From positions 214,549,435 through 214,613,434 of the forward strand of contig NC_080572.1 of the NCBI RefSeq assembly GCF_030247185.1: a stretch of DNA of 64,000 nt, given 5' to 3'. The notes under the pieces were generated by a model that did not search any database, was not told where the DNA came from, and was given only the letters and a program-made list of their open reading frames with translations. Positions 1-11,230 of the stretch are shown one piece after another. Each line of letters opens with the position of its first letter. Positions within the stretch are counted from its first letter, which is position 1. Position numbers and translations under genes: made by a program. The DNA comes from Malaya genurostris (lineage: Eukaryota; Arthropoda; Insecta; Diptera; Culicidae).

Positions 1-181
1 ACATTTGTTACAGCTAATTGAGATGATGATTGGTAAATGATCGCTACCGTGTAGATCAGGCAATATTTTCCAGGTGCAATCTAGTCGAATTGATGTTGAG
101 CAAAGAGATAGATCTAATGCACTTGGGCGTGCAGGAGGTCTTGGGTAATGAACTGATTGGTTAAATTGCAATTCAAGAAAA
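1..181 (-). pseudogene. LINE ORF2 endonuclease fragment, cut by left window edge
   Basis: Reading the minus strand from about 181 down to 1 gives an open frame of about 60 residues with no stop. It contains the block LDLSLCST, then LDCTWKILPDLHGSDHLPI and IISI. GSDHLP is the C-terminal catalytic signature (Asp-His) of the apurinic-like endonuclease domain at the start of non-LTR retrotransposon ORF2, which nicks target DNA to prime reverse transcription. The rest of ORF2 would lie left of position 1. Nothing recognisable lies upstream on the minus strand, so the copy is either 5'-truncated near 181 or decayed there. The subfamily could not be determined. The domain call is fairly sure; whether the element is intact beyond the edge is unknown. 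Confidence 0.7.
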
Positions 182-1206
182 GCGAAAATCTTAGTCTAAA
201 ACTTTTCCGTTTTCCTTAAAACTACTCGAGTAAAATTACTTCAGTTTCAGCTTACTTCCACTGACACATTTGATTAGCAACAAACACATTCCTACATGGA
301 TTTCCTCTTGCAGAAATTATTGCGACACAAAGATTTACGTACCTTCTATAAGTAAACCCGCAGAATAGAAACCTTTAATTTAACACGCGAAAGGCAATGG
401 ATATGGAATGTTGTCGTAAAACTATTTATTTTTCCGGAAAACTACTTTTGTTACAGAAAATATTTAGTTTTGTTTATTTTGTGTAGCGCAATCTAATACA
501 AATGCATTGAATCAGTGTTGCTAACTGTTTTGTTAGGGGATTAAAATCGACATTCGTAAAATGTAAGTAATTTTCCATTAAACGTTTGTGAAACATTGAT
601 GAAATCTGATATTTCATCCAAAAAGTCAGGCTTAACATTCATTTGAGAATAAATTATTGTTAAAAAATATTGTTTGAAACTCAATCGTTCAAGTTACTTT
701 GATAAACTGGTTGCTCTGCATATATGAATACATAGATCTATGACATACGTACCAAATAAAATGTACGTAATATACAAATCACCAACACAAGTTAACCTGG
801 TTTACTCTTGATCCTTAATGTATCTTTCCATTATTTTACTGATTACTTGGCTGCGATGAATTCATAAAAAAATTGTGAATATGTTAAAAGCTTTTGTTAC
901 GCAAAAATTAAGCGAACGCACCGATCACCATATTATCTTTTGAGTCAGTGCATCGAACAGCGATTGTAGATCTCTCTCAAACTATAGTATAAAAAAGTGA
1001 ACTACATATAGGAATAAAAAGTGAAGCAAAAGCTAAGATGACTACTTTAAATTTATTCCACAAATTTACAAAAGCTGCCCTCGCGACTTGTAGTTCGTCA
1101 CTTCTCGCTAGTCTGGTGATATTATTTAGTCGTGTTTGATGAATGTTCGTAGCGTTACAATCACAGGAACAATTTTCGATTGACAATTTAGCGATAAAAC
1201 TTTTTT
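182..1206. other. AT-rich non-coding stretch
   Basis: No ORF with a recognisable motif, no tRNA-like fold and no terminal repeat was seen. The 69-residue minus ORF at 977-1186 has no recognisable domain and is probably chance. Confidence 0.5.
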
Positions 1207-1325
1207 TTACTTTTAATTTATGACTTCTGGTCAGTTTAGTAAATTACTGACATACCAGAGACTCGGATGTTTCGCATCGCTAAGTTCGACTCCTCAGGTA
1301 GAAGGTAAAAGTTTAGATGCGAGAA
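1207..1325 (+). repeat. Dispersed repeat, related to 32317-32735
   Basis: The segment with CTCGGATG..CGCATCGCTAAGTTCGACTCCT..GTAGAAGGTAAAAGTTTAGA recurs in reverse complement at about 32317-32408. The adjacent segment ATTTATGACTTCTGGTCAG recurs in the same orientation at about 32700-32735. The two halves are therefore rearranged between loci, as expected for an old dispersed transposon with inverted ends. No coding sequence. Confidence 0.55.
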
Positions 1326-2684
1326 ACCTTTTTCTTACTTAAATGAACCATGTTACGTCGAATTTTTTTCGCACTTTATCTTCAAATCTTTACTTTTCCT
1401 TGAGTACTATGTCTCTACATTTTTCATATTCGTTCTTTTCTCACAATCTCTAGTTAGTTTGATATTGTTAAAAAACCGAAAGATAAAATGAGTAATTCTT
1501 GGGCATTCGAAAGTTCAAGTTACAATTCTTTTCAATATTGTGTCCATTAACTTTTACATGAATACTGCATTCGTTTAATAGTTTTATCAATAGTCGTCTC
1601 ATTAGTCGACACCACATCATTTTGTTGAGTATCCCATGTACAATTAACGTATGGTGGAGTTCGGTACTGAGAATATATAAGAAAGTTTTATATGAAAATA
1701 ATGTACAATTCTTCTTTTATAGCGGAGTGAACATGAGGAGTGATTGTACCAATACTCAGCTTACCGTTCGAGTCATTGCATAAAATCTCACAACTAATGG
1801 TTTTCAATCTACCAGAATTAACCCGACGCGAACGAACTTCAGCATGTTAAATGCACGGCAAACCTCTTTGTTTGATCTAATTATTTAAACAGCAGAATCC
1901 TATCATTGATTCATACAAAAATCGTTCTATAATGTGATTTGTTCAACTCACGCCTAAGATGGCCAACAATAATCATCTGATTACTTTGCACACAATGCAT
2001 CTTCTGGTAAACAATATCAGAATTTTTGATCCTGTTTAGGGTATAGCTAGAACACTCATATGCGTTCCATCATTAAATCATTTGGCAAGTAATAATGTTG
2101 ATACCCAATTAAGCACGTGGCTCGGAATGAAGTATCACACAAAAAACTCGTTGCGCGCCAAAAGATTCTTTCAACGATCTAGTATTCCTTTCTTCGACGG
2201 CCAAACACTTATGCAACTCGTTATGCGCCAAACACCCATCAATGATCTAGCAATCATTGGCGACTTTTTCAGTGGAAAATTCCATTGTCCATACAAAATA
2301 ACTTTATTGGTTTTTCCCACTTTTCCGGTTAGTTTTCCTAATTTTTTTGATGTACGAACCCGGTGGGGGTAAAAACTGATCAAACAAAAAAAAAAAAAGC
2401 ATCTCAATCCGTCCATCCGTTCTTACGTGATGCGATTACAAAGAATGATCTCTGCATTTTTATATATATAGATATACCGGTCTGTTGCTCTCTCTCTCAC
2501 ACACTAACTATCAATCTCGCTTTTTCTATGTACATGTCTCCTCCGCTTTCGTTGTCTGTCTGCTTGCAATATTTCAAGGCTCAATCGAAGTCGTTGTGCG
2601 GGAGAAGAGCTTGTGTATTTTTTTCAAAAGAGTCTGCTAAAGCTTTCCTACAACTTCTTCCTCAACATCCGTTTTTATACACTT
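1326..2684. other. Non-coding stretch, nothing recognised
   Basis: No gene is supported. Overlapping short ORFs on both strands at 2082-2902 have low-complexity or ordinary composition without known motifs. The 179-residue plus ORF at 2363-2902 runs into the dispersed repeat that follows and looks like chance. Confidence 0.45.
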
Positions 2685-2870
2685 CAAAGTTTCCGAGTTG
2701 TAAAGATTTAAAAAAATACAATCGTCTTTGTTTTGAATTTGTTTTGAGTCGAATACAACTCTTTATCCGTGCAAAACAAATGGTTGGCCATACTGACGAG
2801 GGGTGTAAAGTCGGTCTTGATTTTATCACATTTTCGATTATTCATTTCTGGAAATGCTCTTGTGTATTCG
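2685..2870 (+). repeat. Diverged fragment of the palindromic family at 56.7-60.4 kb
   Basis: TTTCCGAGTTGTAAAGATTT, then TGGCCATACTGA and TGATTTTATCACATTTTCG, line up in order and spacing with 60185-60390 (TTTCCGAGTTACAACGATTT, TTTGCCATACTGA, TGATTTTGTCACTTTTTCG). This is an old, diverged copy of one arm of the palindromic family. Confidence 0.5.
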
Positions 2871-3500
2871 CTTCTGAACGGCATCCAAAGGCTCTTTTCT
2901 GAGTGTTTCTGAAAGCGTTTCTGTGTATTTAACGTTCTGAGTTCCACCAAAGGTATTTAATTCACCGATTACCGGTTACCGATTTGCAAACGACGATTTC
3001 TCTTATCCTAAACGATGGCAAACCGAGTAGAAGTGATTTTCAATCCAATAACAAATATGATTAATAAAACCGAACATCTCAATGGTAGAAATTAACATTA
3101 TTTGGCTTGAAATAAGAGTAAAAAAATATCAAAAATATTAACATCATAACAAGAAAATAGCAATAAAATATCAAATTCTGTCATTGTAATATCAAAGCAA
3201 AAACTAAATTTTGATAGAAGACGAACGTTTCAGTTAATGGGTATTCTAGCATGCAAAATAGAATAATATCATAGGTATTTATCTAATCTGATGCTGGTGT
3301 AGTTTATTCAATAGTGTTTTATTTGAAGATAGCGCTCATGGATCAATTGAACTTAAGGGGCGGGTAGGGTCTAACACTTTTCAAAATCATTTATTTTTCT
3401 TATTTGTATTTTCTTATAGTAAAATATTTCAAGAAATTTTTTTGTGAAATTTTCAAGCCTTTCGGAACAAAATTCAGCAAGTTATGGGCCTTTATCTTTG
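2871..3500. other. Non-coding stretch
   Basis: AT-rich, with no recognised feature. Confidence 0.45.
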
Positions 3501-3501
3501 C

Positions 3502-4268
3502 TTATCTCATGCTGCGAAGAAGTAAGAGCTCGGCGCACAGGCTCAAGATCTCTGCTTCGATTGACTTGACAAAACATTCTTGAAATGTTTCATAATAACT
3601 AGCTCCCTTGAGTAACGAATTGTTTACATTGAATTTGTTATAGTCAAATATGACTGGAGATGAAATCCGATGGAATGTGATAACTAGGTACTTGGCTACA
3701 TTTATTATGACTTTGTGTTTCTGCACCGGTCGATGAACAATGTAGGCAGACATGGTAGTCGTCAGCAATCATCTACACTTCGAACAACGAGATACAACTT
3801 TGAATCAAATGCGTAAACTAATTCACATCCAGCTCATAAAAGCAATGTCACATCGTTGAAGAATAATACGAATAACAAGGGTATTAAATAATTACCTTGT
3901 GGGACACCTGATTTATTCGAAAGTTTGGATGATGTGCTGTGGTCTATTTTTACGCGTAATTTCCTATCGCAAAGATATGAGTCCAACCAAGATACGAGTT
4001 GCGATGATAATGCAAGGCAAGATAATTTGTAAAGAAGTATTTTTTGATCTATTTTATCAAAAGCAGCTTTGAAATCGGTATTGATAACATCCATTTGTGC
4101 TTTAGCTTCCATACTAGCTATGCATTGGGATGTGAAGGCCAACAAATTCGTTGTAACTGATCTCCAAGGCATAAAAGCTTGCTGATCGAATGAAATATAA
4201 TTATTTGCGCGATGGAGAAGTACATACCTATGATCTATACAATGTCGCCTTAAATGTGCGATATGCAT
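3502..4268 (-). pseudogene. Decayed LINE reverse transcriptase fragment
   Basis: The minus strand encodes a reverse transcriptase core of a non-LTR retrotransposon. From 4268 downward: a QQAFMPWRSVTTNLLAF block (RT region before motif A), then TDFKAAFDKID (motif A, with the first catalytic Asp), WLDSYLCDRKLRVKI, then SGVPQGN (motif B-like GVPQG) ending in FFNDV. After a frame change near 3830, remnants of the catalytic box survive as a corrupted VYAFDSKLYL where YADD-type sequence is expected. VRSVDDC follows, and further on VITFHRISSPVIFDYN. The copy lacks N-terminal endonuclease and C-terminal sequence, has frameshifts and stops, and has lost the DD pair, so it is dead. It is not the same subfamily as the Jockey elements at 9-20 kb. 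The adjacent ORF1-only element at 4647 is a separate insertion with its own target-site duplication. Confidence 0.75.
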
Positions 4269-4633
4269 TTACAGATTGGTGAAATTTAATCGTATTTACC
4301 AAGCATCGTTCCGAGGTAACTTACGTTAACGTTCTCGTTTCAATTGGCGTAATTTTGATATACTCCATGCAGGAGTGACAGTCAACCCGATACGTGGAAC
4401 ATTGCCTCTGATTGATCTCTCCGCCAAAAATTCTTGCCATATCAACCTTCAACGTTCTCGATTGCAAATAGTACAGCCCGATTGATATTTCTTTTTCATA
4501 TGGTGATGATGCTTTATTAGAATCAAAATGCAAGAGATGATTCAACGGAGGTAAGAGATAATGATATTGATGTGAGAAATGAAGACCGTTGAAGACCATC
4601 AAAATAGTTCGAAGATTCCCAACTGCAAGCTAT
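4269..4633. other. Short non-coding gap
   Basis: Contains a 93-residue minus ORF (4321-4602) that I do not recognise. It is probably decayed flanking sequence. Confidence 0.4.
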
Positions 4634-4646
4634 ATTGGATGAAGAT

Positions 4647-5752
4647 TATTATTTAAAAGGTATTTTTATTCAGGCCTATTTGCGTACAAGCTTTACGTGG
4701 CCGAATTAGCCGATTTTTTAAATAATGTATTTTTTGAAGTGGATCTCGTTGTCACTCTTTTTCTAGGAGGAGAGGAGCTTCCATTTCCCTCCTGCGAGAG
4801 TTGAGGGGCACTTTGTTCGTGACTCGTCTCGTCATCCATTGCCGCATCGGTGGTTTTGTTGTTGATTTCAGTCTTCTTTTCGTTTTCCTTGATGTCTTGG
4901 GCTCGTTGCTAGTTTCTGTAGATGCACCTTGTTGTACATTGGTTGCAGTTGCTGTTTGGTTTGATGGTGAAACAGGAGTACTGCGCTCACTAGTTTCCGT
5001 TGTTGAACGGTTGTCCTTGTCTTTGGTTGAAGATGTCCTTTTCGCAGTTTCGGTGCAAGGTTTACCGTAGTGTGCAGGTTGTTCACAAAACTGGCATGTA
5101 ACCAGCTGATTTTCATAGGTAATCAGCGTTTTACACGGATGTGTCCCACCTTGACCACAAAAGATGTAAGATGGAATTGCCTTACGTAGATGCATATGTA
5201 CCACTCGCACGCCATTCCGAATACCGGGGAAAAAATTCCGCCATACTTCCCTTTCGATGGAAAGGATTTCACCGTACCGCGACATATTCTCCCGAACGTA
5301 CTGATCGCTGACCGCCGGGGGGAGGTCATGCACGCGTACTTCTATGGCATTGTCCACCATGTGCACAGGGATTTTGTATTCAATGTTATCACACTCAACA
5401 CTGTGCACCTCGTTGTTAACCGAAGCGAATGCAATTGCATCGCTTTCACGTTTAAACATTATGTACACACAGTTAGACGCCTTGTTCAATTGAATCTTAG
5501 TTACTTTATTAGCGTCTAGATGCATTCGTTCTTTAAGTAAGATTTCAATTTCATTTGCTGCTGGTCTAACTTTGCAACGCTTGAAATCTATACAAATTGA
5601 ATTTGGTCTTGTAGGCCAAGATTCCGGCTTTGTTAGATCGTATTTGACCATTCCACACACTCTATTGTTTACTGTACTGTATTATCTTTGTTTCTGTTGT
5701 TTCGACCGTAAATGATTTTCGACTGCGTCGTGTGAGATGCGAGCACGAACTG
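4647..5752 (-). mobile_element. ORF1-only non-autonomous retroelement, copy 1
   Basis: A 1106-bp insertion on the minus strand with a 13-bp target-site duplication ATTGGATGAAGAT at 4634-4646 and 5753-5765. From its 5' end (5752) it has a 92-bp leader, one long ORF (4752-5660) and about 105 bp of 3' sequence, ending in an A/T-rich tail. The 5' end (reading CAGTTCG..) and the 3' end (GGCCTGAATAAAAATACC then TTTTAAATAAT) are shared with the copy at 32854-34020. No reverse transcriptase or endonuclease lies between the shared ends. The target-site duplication and A-rich end indicate target-primed reverse transcription by an enzyme supplied in trans. Confidence 0.8.
4752..5660 (-). CDS. LINE ORF1-like (gag-like) protein, 302 aa
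   Basis: Intact ORF, start MCGMVKYDL. It resembles nucleic-acid-binding ORF1 proteins of non-LTR retrotransposons, which coat the RNA and act as chaperones. Residues 15-150 form a conserved core shared with the copies at 33.5 and 63.8 kb: LLKERMHLD, VYIMFKRESDAIAF, VHSVECDNIEYKIPV and AIEVRVHDLPPAVSDQYVRENMSRYGEI, the last having the look of an RRM-like fold. One zinc knuckle of the form C-x2-C-x4-H-x4-C follows (CQFCEQPAHYGKPC, roughly residues 188-201). The last third is a Ser/Thr/Lys-rich tail. It is the only fully open copy of the three. The upstream ATG of the pair is taken as start because it follows the conserved leader. Fold and function are inferred, not shown. Confidence 0.7.
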   Translation of the reverse strand: MCGMVKYDLTKPESWPTRPNSICIDFKRCKVRPAANEIEILLKERMHLDANKVTKIQLNKASNCVYIMFKRESDAIAFASVNNEVHSVECDNIEYKIPVHMVDNAIEVRVHDLPPAVSDQYVRENMSRYGEILSIEREVWRNFFPGIRNGVRVVHMHLRKAIPSYIFCGQGGTHPCKTLITYENQLVTCQFCEQPAHYGKPCTETAKRTSSTKDKDNRSTTETSERSTPVSPSNQTATATNVQQGASTETSNEPKTSRKTKRRLKSTTKPPMRQWMTRRVTNKVPLNSRRREMEAPLLLEKE

Positions 5753-5765
5753 ATTGGATGAAGAT

Positions 5766-6103
5766 GATACTGTCAAATATTACACAACTAACAATTTTTG
5801 CCACATCAAAACCCATGACGGAAGTTCAAATTTGTGAAAAATGGGTGCCACATGAAAGCAAAATGGAAAACCGTGGAAAAATTCGTGAAAATTGTTACAA
5901 AAATAAGAAATGTTATGTAAATTAATAATTTATGGAAAAATTATGGATTAATCCGGGACAACCATCAACATCAACTGGAGAACCAGATCGATTCGGCAAG
6001 AAGGCAATGCTTTGTGTTTGCTGGGATCAGAAAGGCGTGGTGTATCATAAGCTTCTGGAACCTGGTGAAACAGTTAATACAAATAGCTAAAGGCAACAAA
6101 TGA
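5766..6103. other. Non-coding gap
   Basis: No feature recognised; short chance ORFs only. Confidence 0.4.
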
Positions 6104-6680
6104 TAGGGTCAGGGCCATTTCGCAAAAAGCCGTTTCGCTGAAAGGGTCATTTCGTCGAATCCTGCAATTGTCCTAATACCATAGTTGGAATTGATTTAAA
6201 CGTCTGTTTTGTCGACCTTCAATTGTACTTCTTGAATAAAGATTGATTCTTGAATAAAGATTGATTCATGAACCTCAGAACAGAGTTATCAAGAAAACTT
6301 GTTGAATTTATTAGCTACTAAGCATCAAAGCATTTCCGTAGGTGTATCTACCAGACAAATGTTTGTGGTATGTTCCGTGTACTGAGTGAAAATGAAAAAA
6401 AAAATTCGAAACTAAATATGTGATGATCGTTTGGTTCTTGTGCTGTCCTAAAGCAACTAAACTAAAGCAAAGAAACTCACCTTTGAGTAGACTGGGCAAT
6501 CGAGGCGTTTACTCAACTGGCCTTTGTGCCGCCGAGCCATCTTGGCTTCGGTTATATGGCTGCGCCACATCAATTATCTAGGAGTCATGATAACACTAAA
6601 AATAATAATATGATATATTAGAAATTACCCTTTCGGCGAAACGACTTTCGGTGAATTGGCTTTCGGTGAAATGACCCGCT
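6104..6680. mobile_element. Candidate MITE with TTTCGxxGAAA-type terminal repeats
   Basis: The left end (about 6104-6155) has GGGCCATTTCGC, GCCGTTTCGCTGAAAGG and GTCATTTCG. The right end (about 6628-6677) holds the reverse complement pattern CCTTTCGGCGAAACGAC, TTTCGGTGAATTGG and TTTCGGTGAAATGACCC. Such iterated-motif inverted ends are typical of short non-autonomous DNA elements. No target-site duplication was established and there is no ORF between. Confidence 0.35.
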
Positions 6681-8838
6681 ACAAAATGATCAATTCGAAC
6701 CATGAATTGATCGAAAAATGACCTAAATTGGTCAGCAGACTCGGTAAAGTAATTTGGTTTTACGCCAATGCACCTGAACACGAAAGCAAAACAAAGCAAA
6801 GCAAAAGCTTAGGATGCAATGGAAGCACTTGACAGGGAGCTGCTACCTCACCACCCCGTTTTCATCAAAATTGACTTCTTCCGATAACCATTTGTTTCGA
6901 TCGATGGGCCACGCACTTTGATTCCTACGAAAGAGTCAAAAATTTGGTATCTGATTGTTTTGCTTCAGAAGACGAAGAGTGGCGGTGGCACTCATAAATT
7001 ACCAGAAAGATGGTCAAGATGTATAGAAGCAATGGTTAATACTGTAAATACATATTGTTTCATTCAAAATTAGTATTTCGTTTCAACAAACAAAACACGC
7101 TCGCTTCATACCAGCATATCTGGTGAATCACCCTTTTTGTTGAAAAGATAAAAAAAATTTGACAATTTGTCAAATTTAGTAACTGTATTTACGATAGTTT
7201 GCTAACTTCCTCCAAAACAATATATGAAAACAGCAAACTTCATTTCGAAGACAAATCTTTGTGGCATAATTTAACACACAGTCGGATTAAATCTACCCAG
7301 TCAGTAGCAAATGCCGGACGTAATTCAGCTTACTCAGTTCGTTCACAAGCATAAATAAAAATGAGAGTGAGAATGCAGGCTCCGGATTGCTCCGGAGATA
7401 TCAAAATTAGTAGTGAAGCAAACAATGGTGGTTGCTCGCGAATAAACAACACTGTAGCTACACACCCGGGAGAAGTGTACCGCATAATTGAACATAAATA
7501 ACTTGCCAACAAGAACACCCGGTGATCGTCAACTGATGCTGCCAGTGTTTGTGCTGCAGATGGAAAGTTTGCATTTAGACTGCATAGCCTGCATAGCTAC
7601 AGACGGCGTGGGAGTGGTTAAAACACCCTAAGGTGATTCAAAATTCCATTCCAGAAAATAACCGCAAAGGTTTGACTAATGAAATGGTCCCTGATATTAC
7701 TGAAGTGTTGGCGTTTGTTTCCTCTTCTCGAATGTAAATAAAAAACTAGTAGATGTAATTATTTTTCTATGTTCATTATCCAGTAATTGAGAACGGATAA
7801 TTTCAGTTGTTCTATCACCCTAAACAGCACGTACTTGCAGCTAGATGAGATAGTGAAGGAACTTTTCCAAGGGTGCATCGTGCAGCTATTCCAAGTCCTT
7901 CCGGAACAATGAGGCTACAATTGCAGCTCTTGGCATCGGCAGGGAACCTATCGAGCGAAAAACCAACCTGCATTTACCACACAATGCTAAATTATGCACA
8001 AACAGTTGATGGGTACAACACAATACCGTCATAGTTTGGTTTATATTGCATAGATATATGTTGGATCCATCCGTTGATTGCAGAATCGTGCAGTTGTGTG
8101 TTTGTTACGTTCCAATCCAACGACAAAATTGTCATCAACTACTCCATTATTTGGCATGATGACAGGTTCAGCCGGGTTTACGTAATTAATTCATTGAAGG
8201 GACTGCAGCTCTTCTTGTGGATTATTCTTTCAATGCTGGTATCAATGCTGTCTACAGCGAAATGATGTCTAACTTAATTTGTGTTGAAGAAATATTCCTC
8301 ACACAGTTTTCGGTGCCAGAATCATCATAACCGTTTCCAGTAACAAATGAAAATTTCTTGTCGGATGCAGTTTAATCACAATGAAAAACGCCCAGTTTCG
8401 TTTAACGAAGTCATGTTACTTCATCTCTCGTGCCCGAGTAATTTTCCGCTTCCGGTAGTATTATGCTTTTAGAAAGCCGAAGAAGTGGAAAACGCTCTTC
8501 GTTCTAATTACATCATCCAAACATAATTCAATTTCATGGCTTCATTTTGTCTCGTTCTGAAATTCCGGTTGCGAATGGTGTCGCCGAGCCGAGGACGGGA
8601 ATGGGAAATGCTTGTGGTTCCATGCAGACTTCACATCCAAAAGGGGCATGCTGACGCAGATGAGCAGCCTCGAAGTGGTCGAAGTGCCTCTACTGGGTTA
8701 ATCAACAATTGGTACAACTTCAGCATGATTCAATTTTTTAAGGACAGAACTTATGTTATGTTGCGGATGATGAAATTCGATATAATTCGGTATTTGTTAT
8801 TTGGTTTTAATTGCCGCATAATGTCCACTATATCGATA
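6681..8838. other. Non-coding stretch, possibly single-copy
   Basis: No recognised repeat family or coding motif. Composition is less repetitive than neighbouring regions, so it may be old host intergenic or intronic DNA. ORFs of 61-102 codons here have no recognisable domains. Confidence 0.4.
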
Positions 8839-8994
8839 GGATAGGTATTCTAGATTGAATCAGTTATAAATTTAGAACGAAAAAGCTAGCCTAGACAGGC
8901 TCTCTTTCTTTCTTCTGATCATGCCTATATGAGTCTGCCTAGGCTAACTTTTCCGTTCTAAATTTATAACTGATTCAATCTAGAATACCTATCC
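8839..8994. repeat. Perfect 41-bp inverted repeat (hairpin)
   Basis: 8839-8879 and 8954-8994 are exact reverse complements over 41 bp (the left arm begins GGATAGGTATTCTAGATTG). Pairing continues imperfectly inward (AAAGCTAGCCTAG against CTAGGCTAACTTTT), leaving a loop of about 40 nt. The arms are too similar for an ancient duplication. It could be a small fold-back element or MITE, but no flanking duplication was found. Confidence 0.8.
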
Positions 8995-9367
8995 GTCTTT
9001 TCATTACATATCTTTCGTCTCTCTCAGTTAATGCTTGCCGAAAAGAACCAATCAAAATCGATATAGTAAAATTCGGTATTAACAAGATGTGATTATGCTT
9101 ATTAACGAGGAAACAATTCCTAAAGGGCTCGATCCGCTGTTTAATTACGGTTGATTGCAGCACGATTGGCAAGCAACAAAACTTAGCTCGAAAGAGGAAC
9201 GAAACAATCGAAAGTTTGAAGTATTCGTTCGATTGGTGCTATTGTTTGCTCCAGTTAAGTATTGAACTGTGTTAACAGAACTGGTTCCTTCTCATACTGA
9301 TGGTAAAGAACCAGTGCTTGAATATTCATTTTTTTGGAAGTCATTGGTAAAAGGTAAAATATCAACT
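8995..9367. other. Non-coding gap before the deleted Jockey copy
   Basis: No feature recognised apart from the 15-bp target-site duplication at its right end (TTTGGTAACCGTACT, 9368-9382). Confidence 0.4.
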
Positions 9368-9620
9368 TTTGGTAACCGTACTTTTTTTTTAAATAACTAT
9401 TTATTGGAATATGAGTTAAAATTAAATTATTAAGATTTAAATTGGGTGTTCAGCCACAAGTGGTGACTTTTCAGCCCTATTATATATATATATATATGAT
9501 TTGGTTATTACCATGAGGACATTATTTGCTTCCGCAGTTCTGAGATTTTTGTGTAGGGAAAATTCTAAACCTACTTGTATTGTGTAATGGGGAAAAGGAA
9601 CTTATATACTAACTTACTAA

Positions 9621-9890
9621 CTAATACAGAGAGCGAATCGATTCAATTGAAGATTGCATCGATTTTTGTCGGAATTTGCTTATAATATTATGTGACATTA
9701 CATCTAATGGTTCTATATATGTGAGTCTGTGTAACTCATTTGTACTAAACCAGGGAGGACGCTTCAGAATCATTTTCAGAATTTTATTCTGAATCCTTTG
9801 AAGCGTTTTCTTCCTAGTAGAACAACAGCTTGACCAAATTGGTACCGCATAAAGCATGGCTGGTCTGAAAATTTGTTTATAAATTAACAA
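9621..9890 (-). pseudogene. Jockey ORF2 C-terminal remnant
   Basis: Eighty-nine codons matching the C-terminal end of the intact ORF2 at 15700-15970, including RPAMLYAVPIWSSCC, RIQNKILKMILKRPPWF and the terminal SIESIRSLY. It lies downstream of the first large deletion, which removed the polymerase core. Some RT-thumb sequence survives at 9900-10080 out of context. Confidence 0.85.
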
Positions 9891-10139
9891 TTTGATTTTT
9901 AGAAGTTTACTGATAGAAGAAAGTATGCTAATTGGTCGATAACTTGATGTTTCTGCTGGATTTTTTATCAGGTTTCAGGATAGGAATTACTTTAGCGTTT
10001 TTCCATCTTTTTGGGAAGTAAGCTAATGAAAAACACTTGTCGAAAATTTTAACCAGGAGTCTCAAGGCAACATCGGGAAGATTTTTTCCGCAGAATTTTC
10101 TAAAATAGTTTCATGATCCACATGATTTTCAATGTGAGA

Positions 10140-11180
10140 TCAGTAATCCAACCAATAAGCTCTATGATAGTTGAATATAGAACTAATTGGATTAATTATA
10201 GCTTCGTTGGAAAGTCCGAATGTTACAGGAAGATGATCTGAGTCAAAGTCAGCATGTGTAATCGGTTCACTACAAATGTGACTTTGATCCGTTAGAACCA
10301 GATCAATTGTAGACGGATTTTTCACGGAAGAGAAACAAGTAGGATTACTGGGATGAAGAACTGTGGAGTAACCAGCTGAGAGTTGATTATGAAGTATTTT
10401 ACCATTACTGTTATTTTGCCTACAATTCCACTGGACATGCTTAGCATTTAAGTCCCCTATTACGAAAAATTTCGATCGATATCTTGTCAGTTTTTGCAAA
10501 TCGCCTTTAAAGAAATTTAATTGTTCGCCGGTGCATTGGAATGGCAAATATGCTCCAGCGATGAAATAAATTCCATAAATGGTTTCAACTTCGATTCCCA
10601 AGCTTTCAATAACTTTAGTATTGAAAGAAGGTAAAATTCGATGTTTAATTTGCCGTTGAACAAAAATGGCAACTCCACCACCCATTCCAGATGAAGTCAA
10701 ATTCATTTGGATGATCATTTGAAAAAGTTTATCTTGTAGGTAGATCATTTTATTTTCAGTTATATCGCCTAAATCGACATCATTTAAAGAAGCGAATGGC
10801 TTTGAAGGAATATTTTGTATATTAGAAGAAGATGATTTGGCCGGTCTACCTATTAATAAATTGTTTTCGTTAGAATTATTTACAATAGAAGAAATAGGTG
10901 GTAGATTTCTACCTAAAATACCAGCATAACTGACATTAGAAGAAGATGATGACGAGGTCGATCTACCTGTCAATAAATTGTTTTCGTTAGAAGACGAATT
11001 GGCAGGCGTACCTGTTTTTTGTTTTAAATTCGAAGAAAAAGGTGCCTTAGAAGAATTAGGCGTGGCATTTGTAACGGTTTTTTGATTTTCAGGTATGTTC
11101 TGTAAATTTAAGGTCGTTGATTTGACTTGTTGTTTAAGCGAACGAGCGTTTAAAATTTTTTCCCTGACAAGACATTTCAA
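10140..11180 (-). pseudogene. Chimeric ORF: ORF1 C-terminus fused to ORF2 endonuclease
   Basis: A 346-codon open frame produced by the deletion matching 18165-18423 of the full copy. The first half is the Ser/Asn-rich ORF1 linker with ENNLLTGRSTSSSSSS and SYAGILGRNL, ending at KLFQMIIQMNLTSSGMG. It then continues directly into the endonuclease domain from GGGVAIFVQRQIKHRI through GDLNAKHVQWN, STIDLVLTDQ and DSDHLPVTF. The fused product would lack the endonuclease N-terminus (the NARS and TET motifs) and the polymerase. It is open by accident of the deletion; no evidence of expression can be read here. Confidence 0.8.
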
Positions 11181-11230
11181 ATAATTGGATTTATGATTTC
11201 CATCGCAATTTGAACATGAATATTTATATA

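Noticed and set aside
2363..2902. 179-codon plus-strand ORF
   Set aside because: No recognisable domain, low-complexity segments, and its second half overlaps a dispersed repeat.
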